Assembly (NCBI RefSeq): GCF_963576545.1 | Contig: NW_026870573.1 | Coordinates: 1 to 64,000 of the forward strand | DNA length: 64,000 nucleotides | Reading direction: 5' to 3' | From: Limanda limanda | Lineage: Eukaryota > Chordata > Actinopteri > Pleuronectiformes > Pleuronectidae | Shown here: one piece after another, positions 10,728-24,723 of the stretch | Position numbering within the stretch: position 1 is the first letter of the stretch | Layout of the letters: each line of letters starts with the position of its first letter | Position numbers and translations under genes: made by a program | Notes under the pieces: model-generated | The model's database searches: none | What the model saw: only the letters and a program-made list of their open reading frames with translations | What the model was told of the DNA's origin: nothing

Positions 10728-13700
10728 GATATTCTTGAATAACTTTTTTTGTGAAGGTCGGAGAAACTTGCAAGTAGGCTCTACCCCCACTAAATGGGGT
10801 AGCGCGCATCGATCGGTACCATCCTTGAGCTTCTCCGACTTTCGGAAGGGTTAGGGTTAGGGTTAGGGATGAAAGCACATAGGAGAAAGAGATATTCTTG
10901 AATAACTTTTTTTGTGAAGGTCGGAGAGACTTGCAAGTAGGCTCTACCCCCACTAAATGGGGTTGCGCGCATCGATCGGTACCATCCTTGAGCTTCTCCG
11001 ACTTTCGGAAGGGTTAGGGTTAGGGTTAGGGATGAAAGCACATAGGAGAAAGAGATATTCTTGAATAACTTTTTTTGTGAAGGTCGGAGAGACTTGCAAG
11101 TAGGCTCTACCCCCACTAAATGGGGTAGCGCGCATCGATCGGTACCATCCTTGAGCTTCTCCGACTTTCGGAAGGGTTAGGGTTAGGGTTAGGGATGAAA
11201 GCACATAGGAGAAAGAGATATTCTTGAATAACTTTTTTTGTGAAGGTCGGAGAGACTTGCAAGTAGGCTCTACCCCCACTAAATGGGGTAGCGCGCATCG
11301 ATCGGTACCATCCTTGAGCTTCTCCGACTTTCGGAAGGGTTAGGGTTAGGGTTAGGGATGAAAGCACATAGGAGAAAGAGATATTCTTGAATAACTTTTT
11401 TTGTGAAGGTCGGAGAGACTTGGAAAGTGGTTGCATCTGGACTAATTTGGGTCCTGCGGATCGATTGGTACCATCCCCGAGCTTGTACGACCTTCGGAAG
11501 AGGTCGACCGACGAAATTCCCCCAAATCTGAGGAGATATTCTTGAATAACTTTTTTTGTGAAGGTCGGAGAGACTTGCAAGTAGGCTCTACCCCCACTAA
11601 ATGGGGTAGCGCGCATCGATCGGTACCATCCTTGAGCTTCTCCGACTTTCGGAAGGGTTAGGGTTAGGGTTAGGGATGAAAGCACATAGGAGAAAGAGAT
11701 ATTCTTGAATAACTTTTTTTGTGAAGGTCGGAGAGACTTGGAAAGTGGTTGCATCTGGACTAATTTGGGTCCTGCGGATCGATTGGTACCATCCCCGAGC
11801 TTGTACGACCTTCGGAAGAGGTCGACCGACGAAATTCCCCCAAATCTGAGGAGATATTCTTGAATAACTTTTTTTGTGAAGGTCGGAGAAACTTGCAAGT
11901 AGGCTCTACCCCCACTAAATGGGGTAGCGCGCATCGATCGGTACCATCCTTGAGCTTCTCCGACTTTCGGAAGGGTTAGGGTTAGGGTTAGGGATGAAAG
12001 CACATAGGAGAAAGAGATATTCTTGAATAACTTTTTTTGTGAAGGTCGGAGAGACTTGCAAGTAGGCTCTACCCCCACTAAATGGGGTAGCGCGCATCGA
12101 TCGGTACCATCCTTGAGCTTCTCCGACTTTCGGAAGGGTTAGGGTTAGGGTTAGGGATGAAAGCACATAGGAGAAAGAGATATTCTTGAATAACTTTTTT
12201 TGTGAAGGTCGGAGAGACTTGCAAGTAGGCTCTACCCCCACTAAATGGGGTAGCGCGCATCGATCGGTACCATCCTTGAGCTTCTCCGACTTTCGGAAGG
12301 GTTAGGGTTAGGGTTAGGGATGAAAGCACATAGGAGAAAGAGATATTCTTGAATAACTTTTTTTGTGAAGGTCGGAGAGACTTGCAAGTAGGCTCTACCC
12401 CCACTAAATGGGGTTGCGCGCATCGATCGGTACCATCCTTGAGCTTCTCCGACTTTCGGAAGGGTTAGGGTTAGGGTTAGGGATGAAAGCACATAGGAGA
12501 AAGAGATATTCTTGAATAACTTTTTTTGTGAAGGTCGGAGAGACTTGCAAGTAGGCTCTACCCCCACTAAATGGGGTAGCGCGCATCGATCGGTACCATC
12601 CTTGAGCTTCTCCGACTTTCGGAAGGGTTAGGGTTAGGGTTAGGGATGAAAGCACATAGGAGAAAGAGATATTCTTGAATAACTTTTTTTGTGAAGGTCG
12701 GAGAGACTTGCAAGTAGGCTCTACCCCCACTAAATGGGGTAGCGCGCATCGATCGGTACCATCCTTGAGCTTCTCCGACTTTCGGAAGGGTTAGGGTTAG
12801 GGTTAGGGATGAAAGCACATAGGAGAAAGAGATATTCTTGAATAACTTTTTTTGTGAAGGTCGGAGAGACTTGGAAAGTGGTTGCATCTGGACTAATTTG
12901 GGTCCTGCGGATCGATTGGTACCATCCCCGAGCTTGTACGACCTTCGGAAGAGGTCGACCGACGAAATTCCCCCAAATCTGAGGAGATATTCTTGAATAA
13001 CTTTTTTTGTGAAGGTCGGAGAGACTTGCAAGTAGGCTCTACCCCCACTAAATGGGGTAGCGCGCATCGATCGGTACCATTCTTGAGCTTCTCCGACTTT
13101 CGGAAGGGTTAGGGTTAGGGTTAGGGATGAAAGCACATAGGAGAAAGAGATATTCTTGAATAACTTTTTTTGTGAAGGTCGGAGAGACTTGGAAAGTGGT
13201 TGCATCTGGACTAATTTGGGTCCTGCGGATCGATTGGTACCATCCCCGAGCTTGTACGACCTTCGGAAGAGGTCGACCGACGAAATTCCCCCAAATCTGA
13301 GGAGATATTCTTGAATAACTTTTTTTGTGAAGGTCGGAGAAACTTGCAAGTAGGCTCTACCCCCACTAAATGGGGTAGCGCGCATCGATCGGTACCATCC
13401 TTGAGCTTCTCCGACTTTCGGAAGGGTTAGGGTTAGGGTTAGGGATGAAAGCACATAGGAGAAAGAGATATTCTTGAATAACTTTTTTTGTGAAGGTCGG
13501 AGAGACTTGCAAGTAGGCTCTACCCCCACTAAATGGGGTAGCGCGCATCGATCGGTACCATCCTTGAGCTTCTCCGACTTTCGGAAGGGTTAGGGTTAGG
13601 GTTAGGGATGAAAGCACATAGGAGAAAGAGATATTCTTGAATAACTTTTTTTGTGAAGGTCGGAGAGACTTGCAAGTAGGCTCTACCCCCACTAAATGGG

Positions 13701-14110
13701 GTAGCGCGCATCGATCGGTACCATCCTTGAGCTTCTCCGACTTTCGGAAGGGTTAGGGTTAGGGTTAGGGATGAAAGCACATAGGAGAAAGAGATATTCT
13801 TGAATAACTTTTTTTGTGAAGGTCGGAGAGACTTGCAAGTAGGCTCTACCCCCACTAAATGGGGTTGCGCGCATCGATCGGTACCATCCTTGAGCTTCTC
13901 CGACTTTCGGAAGGGTTAGGGTTAGGGTTAGGGATGAAAGCACATAGGAGAAAGAGATATTCTTGAATAACTTTTTTTGTGAAGGTCGGAGAGACTTGGA
14001 AAGTGGTTGCATCTGGACTAATTTGGGTCCTGCGGATCGATTGGTACCATCTCCGAGCTTGTACGACCTTCGGAAGAGGTCGACCGACGAAATTCCCCCA
14101 AATCTGAGGA
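10728..14110 (+). repeat. 3,383-bp higher-order unit, copy 2
   Basis: This copy repeats the 21-monomer order of 7345-10727. By eye the only difference noticed inside the unit is GGAGAAACTTG in its first A (near 10764) where copy 1 reads GGAGAGACTTG. The resemblance goes on into the next A, which adds CCATCTTTGAG near 14207, and ends near 14345, where GGGGTA replaces GGGGTT. Such similarity indicates a recent unequal exchange or replication-based duplication. Confidence 0.9.
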
Positions 14111-14436
14111 GATATTCTTGAATAACTTTTTTTGTGAAGGTCGGAGAAACTTGCAAGTAGGCTCTACCCCCACTAAATGGGGTAGCGCGCATCGATCGGT
14201 ACCATCTTTGAGCTTCTCCGACTTTCGGAAGGGTTAGGGTTAGGGTTAGGGATGAAAGCACATAGGAGAAAGAGATATTCTTGAATAACTTTTTTTGTGA
14301 AGGTCGGAGAGACTTGCAAGTAGGCTCTACCCCCACTAAATGGGGTAGCGCGCATCGATCGGTACCATCCTTGAGCTTCTCCGACTTTCGGAAGGGTTAG
14401 GGTTAGGGTTAGGGATGAAAGCACATAGGAGAAAGA

Positions 14437-17168
14437 GATATTCTTGAATAACTTTTTTTGTGAAGGTCGGAGAGACTTGCAAGTAGGCTCTACCCCCACT
14501 AAATGGGGTAGCGCGCATCGATCGGTACCATCCTTGAGCTTCTCCGACTTTCGGAAGGGTTAGGGTTAGGGTTAGGGATGAAAGCACATAGGAGAAAGAG
14601 ATATTCTTGAATAACTTTTTTTGTGAAGGTCGGAGAGACTTGCAAGTAGGCTCTACCCCCACTAAATGGGGTTGCGCGCATCGATCGGTACCATCCTTGA
14701 GCTTCTCCGACTTTCGGAAGGGTTAGGGTTAGGGTTAGGGATGAAAGCACATAGGAGAAAGAGATATTCTTGAATAACTTTTTTTGTGAAGGTCGGAGAG
14801 ACTTGGAAAGTGGTTGCATCTGGACTAATTTGGGTCCTGCGGATCGATTGGTACCATCCCCGAGCTTGTACGACCTTCGGAAGAGGTCGACCGACGAAAT
14901 TCCCCCAAATCTGAGGAGATATTCTTGAATAACTTTTTTTGTGAAGGTCGGAGAGACTTGCAAGTAGGCTCTACCCCCACTAAATGGGGTTGCGCGCATC
15001 GATCGGTACCATCCTTGAGCTTCTCCGACTTTCGGAAGGGTTAGGGTTAGGGTTAGGGATGAAAGCACATAGGAGAAAGAGATATTCTTGAATAACTTTT
15101 TTTGTGAAGGTCGGAGAGACTTGCAAGTAGGCTCTACCCCCACTAAATGGGGTAGCGCGCATCGATCGGTACCATCCTTGAGCTTCTCCGACTTTCGGAA
15201 GGGTTAGGGTTAGGGTTAGGGATGAAAGCACATAGGAGAAAGAGATATTCTTGAATAACTTTTTTTGTGAAGGTCGGAGAGACTTGGAAAGTGGTTGCAT
15301 CTGGACTAATTTGGGTCCTGCGGATCGATTGGTACCATCCCCGAGCTTGTACGACCTTCGGAAGAGGTCGACCGACGAAATTCCCCCAAATCTGAGGAGA
15401 TATTCTTGAATAACTTTTTTTGTGAAGGTCGGAGAGACTTGCAAGTAGGCTCTACCCCCACTAAATGGGCTGCGCGCATCGATCAGTACCATCCTTGAGC
15501 TTCTCCGACTTTCGGAAGGGTTAGGGTTAGGGTTAGGGATGAAAGCACATAGGAGAAAGAGATATTCTTGAATAACTTTTTTTGTGAAGGTCGGAGAGAC
15601 TTGCAAGTAGGCTCTACCCCCACTAAATGGGGTAGCGCGCATCGATCGGTACCATCCTTGAGCTTCTCCGACTTTCGGAAGGGTTAGGGTTAGGGTTAGG
15701 GATGAAAGCACATAGGAGAAAGAGATATTCTTGAATAACTTTTTTTGTGAAGGTCGGAGAGACTTGCAAGTAGGCTCTACCCCCACTAAATGGGGTAGCG
15801 CGCATCGATCGGTACCATCCTTGAGCTTCTCCGACTTTCGGAAGGGTTAGGGTTAGGGTTAGGGATGAAAGCACATAGGAGAAAGAGATATTCTTGAATA
15901 ACTTTTTTTGTGAAGGTCGGAGAGACTTGCAAGTAGGCTCTACCCCCACTAAATGGGGTAGCGCGCATCGATCGGTACCATCCTTGAGCTTCTCCGACTT
16001 TCGGAAGGGTTAGGGTTAGGGATGAAAGCACATAGGAGAAAGAGATATTCTTGAATAACTTTTTTTGTGAAGGTCGGAGAGACATGGAAAGTGGTTGCAT
16101 CTGGACTAATTTGGGTCCTGCGGATCGATTGGTACCATCCCCGAGCTTGTACGACCTTCGGAAGAGGTCGACCGACGAAATTCCCCCAAATCTGAGGAGA
16201 TATTCTTGAATAACTTTTTTTGTGAAGGTCGGAGAGACTTGCAAGTAGGCTCTACCCCCACTAAATGGGGTAGCGCGCATCGATCGGTACCATCCTTGAG
16301 CTTCTCCGACTTTCGGAAGGGTTAGGGTTAGGGTTAGGGATGAAAGCACATAGGAGAAAGAGATATTCTTGAATAACTTTTTTTGTGAAGGTCGGAGAGA
16401 CTTGCAAGTAGGCTCTACCCCCACTAAATGGGGGAGCGCGCATCGATCGGTACCATCCTTGAGCTTCTCCGACTTTCGGAAGGGTTAGGGTTAGGGTTAG
16501 GGATGAAAGCACATAGGAGAAAGAGATATTCTTGAATAACTTTTTTTGTAAAGGTCGGAGAGACTTGGAAAGTGGTTGCATCTGGACTAATTTGGGTCCT
16601 GCGGATCGATTGGTACCATCCCCGAGCTTGTACGACCTTCGGAAGAGGTCGACCGACGAAATTCCCCCAAATCTGAGGAGATATTCTTGAATAACTTTTT
16701 TTGTGAAGGTCGGAGAGACTTGCAAGTAGGCTCTACCCCCACTAAATGGGGTTGCGCGCATCGATCAGTACCATCCTTGAGCTTCTCCGACTTTCGGAAG
16801 GGTTAGGGTTAGGGTTAGGGATGAAAGCACATAGGAGAAAGAGATATTCTTGAATAACTTTTTTTTTGAAGGTCGGAGAGACTTGCAAGTAGGCTCTACC
16901 CCCACTAAATGGGGTAGCGCGCATCGATCGGTACCATCCTTGAGCTTCTCCGACTTTCGGAAGGGTTAGGGTTAGGGTTAGGGATGAAAGCACATAGGAG
17001 AAAGAGATATTCTTGAATAACTTTTTTTGTGAAGGTCGGAGAGACTTGCAAGTAGGCTCTACCCCCACTAAATGGGGTAGCGCGCATCGATCGGTACCAT
17101 CCTTGAGCTTCTCCGACTTTCGGAAGGGTTAGGGTTAGGGTTAGGGATGAAAGCACATAGGAGAAAGA
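14437..17168 (+). repeat. 2.73-kb segment, copy 1 of a pair spaced about 3,214 bp
   Basis: Monomer order is A A B A A B A A A A' B A A B A A A. Shared with copy 2 are AGACATGG at the start of a B (near 16083 and 19297), a 157-bp A just before that B, and the GGGGGA / GTAAAGG / CAGTACC trio. Private changes are a 1-base deletion near 15470 and T9 near 16861. Confidence 0.85.
15887..16043 (+). repeat. Short A monomer (157 bp, two TTAGGG)
   Basis: Directly before the AGACATGG B at 16044. Shared with 19101-19257 at offset 3,214. Confidence 0.95.
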
Positions 17169-17649
17169 GATATTCTTGAATAACTTTTTTTGTGAAGGTC
17201 GGAGAGACTTGCAAGTAGGCTCTACCCCCACTAAATGGGGTAGCGCGCATCGATCGGTACCATCCTTGAGCTTCTCCGACTTTCGGAAGGGTTAGGGTTA
17301 GGGTTAGGGATGAAAGCACATAGGAGAAAGAGATATTCTTGAATAACTTTTTTTGTGAAGGTCGGAGAGACTTGGAAAGTGGTTGCATCTGGACTAATTT
17401 GGGTCCTGCGGATCGATTGGTACCATCCCCGAGCTTGTACGACCTTCGGAAGAGGTCGACCGACGAAATTCCCCCAAATCTGAGGAGATATTCTTGAATA
17501 ACTTTTTTTGTGAAGGTCGGAGAGACTTGCAAGTAGGCTCTACCCCCACTAAATGGGGTTGCGCGCATCGATCGGTACCATCCTTGAGCTTCTCCGACTT
17601 TCGGAAGGGTTAGGGTTAGGGTTAGGGATGAAAGCACATAGGAGAAAGA
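17169..17649 (+). repeat. 481-bp A-B-A linker between the 2.73-kb copies
   Basis: One A (17169-17331), one B (17332-17486) and one A of the GGGGTT subtype (17487-17649). It sits between two homologous segments and contains only normal monomers. Confidence 0.85.
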
Positions 17650-20382
17650 GATATTCTTGAATAACTTTTTTTGTGAAGGTCGGAGAGACTTGCAAGTAGG
17701 CTCTACCCCCACTAAATGGGGTAGCGCGCATCGATCGGTACCATCCTTGAGCTTCTCCGACTTTCGGAAGGGTTAGGGTTAGGGTTAGGGATGAAAGCAC
17801 ATAGGAGAAAGAGATATTCTTGAATAACTTTTTTTGTGAAGGTCGGAGAGACTTGCAAGTAGGCTCTACCCCCACTAAATGGGGTTGCGCGCATCGATCG
17901 GTACCATCCTTGAGCTTCTCCGACTTTCGGAAGGGTTAGGGTTAGGGTTAGGGATGAAAGCACATAGGAGAAAGAGATATTCTTGAATAACTTTTTTTGT
18001 GAAGGTCGGAGAGACTTGGAAAGTGGTTGCATCTGGACTAATTTGGGTCCTGCGGATCGATTGGTACCATCCCCGAGCTTGTACGACCTTCGGAAGAGGT
18101 CGACCGACGAAATTCCCCCAAATCTGAGGAGATATTCTTGAATAACTTTTTTTGTGAAGGTCGGAGAGACTTGCAAGTAGGCTCTACCCCCACTAAATGG
18201 GGTTGCGCGCATCGATCGGTACCATCCTTGAGCTTCTCCGACTTTCGGAAGGGTTAGGGTTAGGGTTAGGGATGAAAGCACATAGGAGAAAGAGATATTC
18301 TTGAATAACTTTTTTTGTGAAGGTCGGAGAGACTTGCAAGTAGGCTCTACCCCCACTAAATGGGGTAGCGCGCATCGATCGGTACCATCCTTGAGCTTCT
18401 CCGACTTTCGGAAGGGTTAGGGTTAGGGTTAGGGATGAAAGCACATAGGAGAAAGAGATATTCTTGAATAACTTTTTTTGTGAAGGTCGGAGAGACTTGG
18501 AAAGTGGTTGCATCTGGACTAATTTGGGTCCTGCGGATCGATTGGTACCATCCCCGAGCTTGTACGACCTTCGGAAGAGGTCGACCGACGAAATTCCCCC
18601 AAATCTGAGGAGATATTCTTGAATAACTTTTTTTGTGAAGGTCGGAGAGACTTGCAAGTAGGCTCTACCCCCACTAAATGGGGTTGCGCGCATCGATCAG
18701 TACCATCCTTGAGCTTCTCCGACTTTCGGAAGGGTTAGGGTTAGGGTTAGGGATGAAAGCACATAGGAGAAAGAGATATTCTTGAATAACTTTTTTTGTG
18801 AAGGTCGGAGAGACTTGCAAGTAGGCTCTACCCCAACTAAATGGGGTAGCGCGCATCGATCGGTACCATCCTTGAGCTTCTCCGACTTTCGGAAGGGTTA
18901 GGGTTAGGGTTAGGGATGAAAGCACATAGGAGAAAGAGATATTCTTGAATAACTTTTTTTGTGAAGGTCGGAGAGACTTGCAAGTAGGCTCTACCCCCAC
19001 TAAATGGGGTAGCGCGCATCGATCGGTACCATCCTTGAGCTTCTCCGACTTTCGGAAGGGTTAGGGTTAGGGTTAGGGATGAAAGCACATAGGAGAAAGA
19101 GATATTCTTGAATAACTTTTTTTGTGAAGGTCGGAGAGACTTGCAAGTAGGCTCTACCCCCACTAAATGGGGTAGCGCGCATCGATCGGTACCATCCTTG
19201 AGCTTCTCCGACTTTCGGAAGGGTTAGGGTTAGGGATGAAAGCACATAGGAGAAAGAGATATTCTTGAATAACTTTTTTTGTGAAGGTCGGAGAGACATG
19301 GAAAGTGGTTGCATCTGGACTAATTTGGGTCCTGCGGATCGATTGGTACCATCCCCGAGCTTGTACGACCTTCGGAAGAGGTCGACCGACGAAATTCCCC
19401 CAAATCTGAGGAGATATTCTTGAATAACTTTTTTTGTGAAGGTCGGAGAGACTTGCAAGTAGGCTCTACCCCCACTAAATGGGGTAGCGCGCATCGATCG
19501 GTACCATCCTTGAGCTTCTCCGACTTTCGGAAGGGTTAGGGTTAGGGTTAGGGATGAAAGCACATAGGAGAAAGAGATATTCTTGAATAACTTTTTTTGT
19601 GAAGGTCGGAGAGACTTGCAAGTAGGCTCTACCCCCACTAAATGGGGGAGCGCGCATCGATCGGTACCATCCTTGAGCTTCTCCGACTTTCGGAAGGGTT
19701 AGGGTTAGGGTTAGGGATGAAAGCACATAGGAGAAAGAGATATTCTTGAATAACTTTTTTTGTAAAGGTCGGAGAGACTTGGAAAGTGGTTGCATCTGGA
19801 CTAATTTGGGTCCTGCGGATCGATTGGTACCATCCCCGAGCTTGTACGACCTTCGGAAGAGGTCGACCGACGAAATTCCCCCAAATCTGAGGAGATATTC
19901 TTGAATAACTTTTTTTGTGAAGGTCGGAGAGACTTGCAAGTAGGCTCTACCCCCACTAAATGGGGTTGCGCGCATCGATCAGTACCATCCTTGAGCTTCT
20001 CCGACTTTCGGAAGGGTTAGGGTTAGGGTTAGGGATGAAAGCACATAGGAGAAAGAGATATTCTTGAATAACTTTTTTTGTGAAGATCGGAGAGACTTGC
20101 AAGTAGGCTCTACCCCCACTAAATGGGGTAGCGCGCATCGATCGGTACCATCCTTGAGCTTCTCCGACTTTCGGAAGGGTTAGGGTTAGGGTTAGGGATG
20201 AAAGCACATAGGAGAAAGAGATATTCTTGAATAACTTTTTTTGTGAAGGTCGGAGAGACTTGCAAGTAGGCTCTACCCCCACTAAATGGGGTAGCGCGCA
20301 TCGATCGGTACCATCCTTGAGCTTCTCCGACTTTCGGAAGGGTTAGGGTTAGGGTTAGGGATGAAAGCACATAGGAGAAAGA
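17650..20382 (+). repeat. 2.73-kb segment, copy 2
   Basis: Same monomer order as 14437-17168, with private changes CCCCAACTAAA near 18835 and GAAGATCGG near 20085. After 20382 this copy meets a B where copy 1 has another A, which fixes the end of homology. Confidence 0.85.
19101..19257 (+). repeat. Short A monomer (157 bp, two TTAGGG)
   Basis: Directly before the AGACATGG B at 19258; duplicate of 15887-16043. Confidence 0.95.
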
Positions 20383-21988
20383 GATATTCTTGAATAACTT
20401 TTTTTGTGAAGGTCGGAGAGACTTGGAAAGTGGTTGCATCTGGACTAATTTGGGTCCTGCGGATCGATTGGTACCATCCCCGAGCTTGTACGACCTTCGG
20501 AAGAGGTCGACCGACGAAATTCCCCCAAATCTGAGGAGATATTCTTGAATAACTTTTTTTGTGAAGGTCGGAGAGACTTGCAAGTAGGCTCTACCCCCAC
20601 TAAATGGGGTAGCGCGCATCGATCGGTACCATCCTTGAGCTTCTCCGACTTTCGGAAGGGTTAGGGTTAGGGTTAGGGATGAAAGCACATAGGAGAAAGA
20701 GATATTCTTGAATAACTTTTTTTGTGAAGGTCGGAGAGACTTGGAAAGTGGTTGCATCTGGACTAATTTGGGTCCTGCGGATCGATTGGTACCATCCCCG
20801 AGCTTGTACGACCTTTGGAAGAGGTCGACCGACGAAATTCCCCCAAATCTGAGGAGATATTCTTGAATAACTTTTTTTGTGAAGGTCGGAGAGACTTGCA
20901 AGTAGGCTCTACCCCCACTAAATGGGGTTGCGCGCATCGATCGGTACCATCCTTGAGCTTCTCCGACTTTCGGAAGGGTTAGGGTTAGGGTTAGGGATGA
21001 AAGCACATAGGAGAAAGAGATATTCTTGAATAACTTTTTTTGTGAAGGTCGGAGAGACTTGCAAGTAGGCTCTACCCCCACTAAATGGGGTAGCGCGCAT
21101 CGATCGGTACCATCCTTGAGCTTCTCCGACTTTCGGAAGGGTTAGGGTTAGGGTTAGGGATGAAAGCACATAGGAGAAAGAGATATTCTTGAATAACTTT
21201 TTTTGTGAAGGTCGGAGAGACTTGCAAGTAGGCTCTACCCCCACTAAATGGGGTAGCGCGCATCGATCGGTACCATCCTTGAGCTTCTCCGACTTTCGGA
21301 AGGGTTAGGGTTAGGGTTAGGGATGAAAGCACATAGGAGAAAGAGATATTCTTGAATAACTTTTTTTGTGAAGGTCGGAGAGACTTGCAAGTAGGCTCTA
21401 CCCCCACTAAATGGGGTAGCGCGCATCGATCGGTACCATCCTTGAGCTTCTCCGACTTTCGGAAGGGTTAGGGTTAGGGTTAGGGATGAAAGCACATAGG
21501 AGAAAGAGATATTCTTGAATAACTTTTTTTGTAAAGGTCGGAGAGACTTGGAAAGTGGTTGCATCTGGACTAATTTGGGTCCTGCGGATCGATTGGTACC
21601 ATCCCCGAGCTTGTACGACCTTCGGAAGAGGTCGACCGACGAAATTCCCCCAAATCTGAGGAGATATTCTTGAATAACTTTTTTTGTGAAGGTCGGAGAG
21701 ACTTGCAAGTAGGCTCTACCCCCACTAAATGGGGTTGCGCGCATCGATCAGTACCATCCTTGAGCTTCTCCGACTTTCGGAAGGGTTAGGGTTAGGGTTA
21801 GGGATGAAAGCACATAGGAGAAAGAGATATTCTTGAATAACTTTTTTTGTGAAGGTCGGAGAGACTTGCAAGTAGGCTCTACCCCCACTAAATGGGGTAG
21901 CGCGCATCGATCGGTACCATCCTTGAGCTTCTCCGACTTTCGGAAGGGTTAGGGTTAGGGTTAGGGATGAAAGCACATAGGAGAAAGA

Positions 21989-22470
21989 GATATTCTTGAA
22001 TAACTTTTTTTGTGAAGGTCGGAGAGACTTGGAAAGTGGTTGCATCTGGACTAATTTGGGTCCTGCAGATCGATTGGTACCATCCCCGAGCTTGTACGAC
22101 CTTCGGAAGAGGTCGACCGACGAAATTCCCCCAAAATCTGAGGAGATATTCTTGAATAACTTTTTTTGTGAAGGTCGGAGAGACTTGCAAGTAGGCTCTA
22201 CCCCCACTAAATGGGGTTGCGCGCATCGATCAGTACCATCCTTGAGCTTCTCCGACTTTCGGAAGGGTTAGGGTTAGGGTTAGGGATGAAAGCACATAGG
22301 AGAAAGAGATATTCTTGAATAACTTTTTTTGTGAAGGTCGGAGAGACTTGCAAGTAGGCTCTACCCCCACTAAATGGGGTAGCGCGCATCGATCAGTACC
22401 ATCCTTGAGCTTCTCCGACTTTCGGAAGGGTTAGGGTTAGGGTTAGGGATGAAAGCACATAGGAGAAAGA
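21989..22470 (+). repeat. B*-A-A variant module, copy 1
   Basis: B* is a 156-bp B with CCTGCAGATCG and an extra A (CCCCCAAAATCT). The next A is GGGGTT with CAGTACC, and the one after is GGGGTA with CAGTACC. This combination occurs only three times. Confidence 0.85.
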
Positions 22471-22633
22471 GATATTCTTGAATAACTTTTTTTGTGAAGG
22501 TCGGAGAGACTTGCAAGTAGGCTCTACCCCCACTAAATGGGGTAGCGCGCATCGATCGGTACCATCCTTGAGCTTCTCCGACTTTCGGAAGGGTTAGGGT
22601 TAGGGTTAGGGATGAAAGCACATAGGAGGAAGA

Positions 22634-22790
22634 GATATTCTTGAATAACTTTTTTTGTGAAGGTCGGAGAGACTTGCAAGTAGGCTCTACCCCCACTAAA
22701 TGGGGTAGCGCGCATCGATCGGTACCATCCTTGAGCTTCTCCGACTTTCGGAAGGGTTAGGGTTAGGGATGAAAGCACATAGGAGAAAGA
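22634..22790 (+). repeat. Short A monomer (157 bp, two TTAGGG)
   Basis: Fourth A of an eight-A run. The corresponding A in the 1,785-bp units (31966, 33751) is full length, so the loss or gain happened after those copies separated. Confidence 0.93.
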
Positions 22791-24241
22791 GATATTCTTG
22801 AATAACTTTTTTTGTGAAGGTCGGAGAGACTTGCAAGTAGGCTCTACCCCCACTAAATGGGGTAGCGCGCATCGATCGGTACCATCCTTGAGCTTCTCCG
22901 ACTTTCGGAAGGGTTAGGGTTAGGGTTAGGGATGAAAGCACATAGGAGAAAGAGATATTCTTGAATAACTTTTTTTGTGAAGGTCGGAGAGACTTGCAAG
23001 TAGGCTCTACCCCCACTAAATGGGGTTGCGCGCATCGATCGGTACCATCCTTGAGCTTCTCCGACTTTCGGAAGGGTTAGGGTTAGGGTTAGGGATGAAA
23101 GCACATAGGAGAAAGAGATATTCTTGAATAACTTTTTTTGTGAAGGTCGGAGAGACTTGCAAGTAGGCTCTACCCCCACTAAATGGGGTAGCGCGCATCG
23201 ATCGGTACTATCCTTGAGCTTCTCCGACTTTCGGAAGGGTTAGGGTTAGGGTTAGGGATGAAAGCACATAGGAGAAAGAGATATTCTTGAATAACTTTTT
23301 TTGTGAAGGTCGGAGAGACTTGCAAGTAGGCTCTACCCCCACTAAATGGGGTAGCGCGCATCGATCGGTACCATCCTTGAGCTTCTCCGACTTTCGGAAG
23401 GGTTAGGGTTAGGGTTAGGGATGAAAGCACATAGGAGAAAGAGATATTCTTGAATAACTTTTTTTGTGAAGGTCGGAGAGACTTGGAAAGTGGTTGCATC
23501 TGGACTAATTTGGGTCCTGCGGATCGATTGGTACCATCCCCGAGCTTGTACGACCTTCGGAAGAGGTCGACCGACGAAATTCCCCCAAATCTGAGGAGAT
23601 ATTCTTGAATAACTTTTTTTGTGAAGGTCGGAGAGACTTGCAAGTAGGCTCTACCCCCACTAAATGGGGTTGCGCGCATCGATCGGTACCATCCTTGAGC
23701 TTCTCCGACTTTCGGAAGGGTTAGGGTTAGGGTTAGGGATGAAAGCACATAGGAGAAAGAGATATTCTTGAATAACTTTTTTTGTGAAGGTCGGAGAGAC
23801 TTGCAAGTAGGCTCTACCCCCACTAAATGGGGTAGCGCGCATCGATCGGTACCATCCTTGAGCTTCTCCGACTTTCGGAAGGGTTAGGGTTAGGGTTAGG
23901 GATGAAAGCACATAGGAGAAAGAGATATTCTTGAATAACTTTTTTTGTGAAGGTCGGAGAGACTTGGAAAGTGGTTGCATCTGGACTAATTTGGGTCCTG
24001 CGGATCGATTGGTACCATCCCCGAGCTTGTACGACCTTCGGAAGAGGTCGACCGACGAAATTCCCCCAAATCTGAGGAGATATTCTTGAATAACTTTTTT
24101 TGTGAAGGTCGGAGAGACTTGCAAGTAGGCTCTACCCCCACTAAATGGGGTTGCGCGCATCGATCAGTACCATCCTTGAGCTTCTCCGACTTTCGGAAGG
24201 GTTAGGGTTAGGGTTAGGGATGAAAGCACATAGGAGAAAGA

Positions 24242-24723
24242 GATATTCTTGAATAACTTTTTTTGTAAAGGTCGGAGAGACTTGGAAAGTGGTTGCATCT
24301 GGACTAATTTGGGTCCTGCAGATCGATTGGTACCATCCCCGAGCTTGTACGACCTTCGGAAGAGGTCGACCGACGAAATTCCCCCAAAATCTGAGGAGAT
24401 ATTCTTGAATAACTTTTTTTGTGAAGGTTGGAGAGACTTGCAAGTAGGCTCTACCCCCACTAAATGGGGTTGCGCGCATCGATCAGTACCATCCTTGAGC
24501 TTCTCCGACTTTCGGAAGGGTTAGGGTTAGGGTTAGGGATGAAAGCACATAGGAGAAAGAGATATTCTTGAATAACTTTTTTTGTGAAGGTCGGAGAGAC
24601 TTGCAAGTAGGCTCTACCCCCACTAAATGGGGTAGCGCGCATCGATCAGTACCATCCTTGAGCTTCTCCGACTTTCGGAAGGGTTAGGGTTAGGGTTAGG
24701 GATGAAAGCACATAGGAGAAAGA
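24242..24723 (+). repeat. B*-A-A variant module, copy 2
   Basis: Same 156-bp B and double CAGTACC. This copy also has GTAAAGG at the start of its B, and AAGGTTGG in the following A, the latter shared with copy 3 but not copy 1. Confidence 0.85.

Larger units (their letters stand above)
20383..24723 (+). repeat. Irregular segment, A-run lengths 1-4-2-8-2-1-2+
   Basis: It holds B starts 20383, 20701, 21508, 21989, 23443, 23924 and 24242. An eight-A run (22145-23442) includes a 157-bp A. Two of the three 156-bp B variants (21989, 24242) are here. A private AGGAGGAAG lies near 22629. The variant order in 22308-23442 matches the start of the 1,785-bp units at 31640 and 33425. Confidence 0.85.

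Noticed and set aside
21996..24524. Plus-strand 91-codon frames at 21996-22271 and 24249-24524 (and 31328-31603)
   Set aside because: They exist only because the 156-bp B variant has one extra A that joins two frames. No coding signal.
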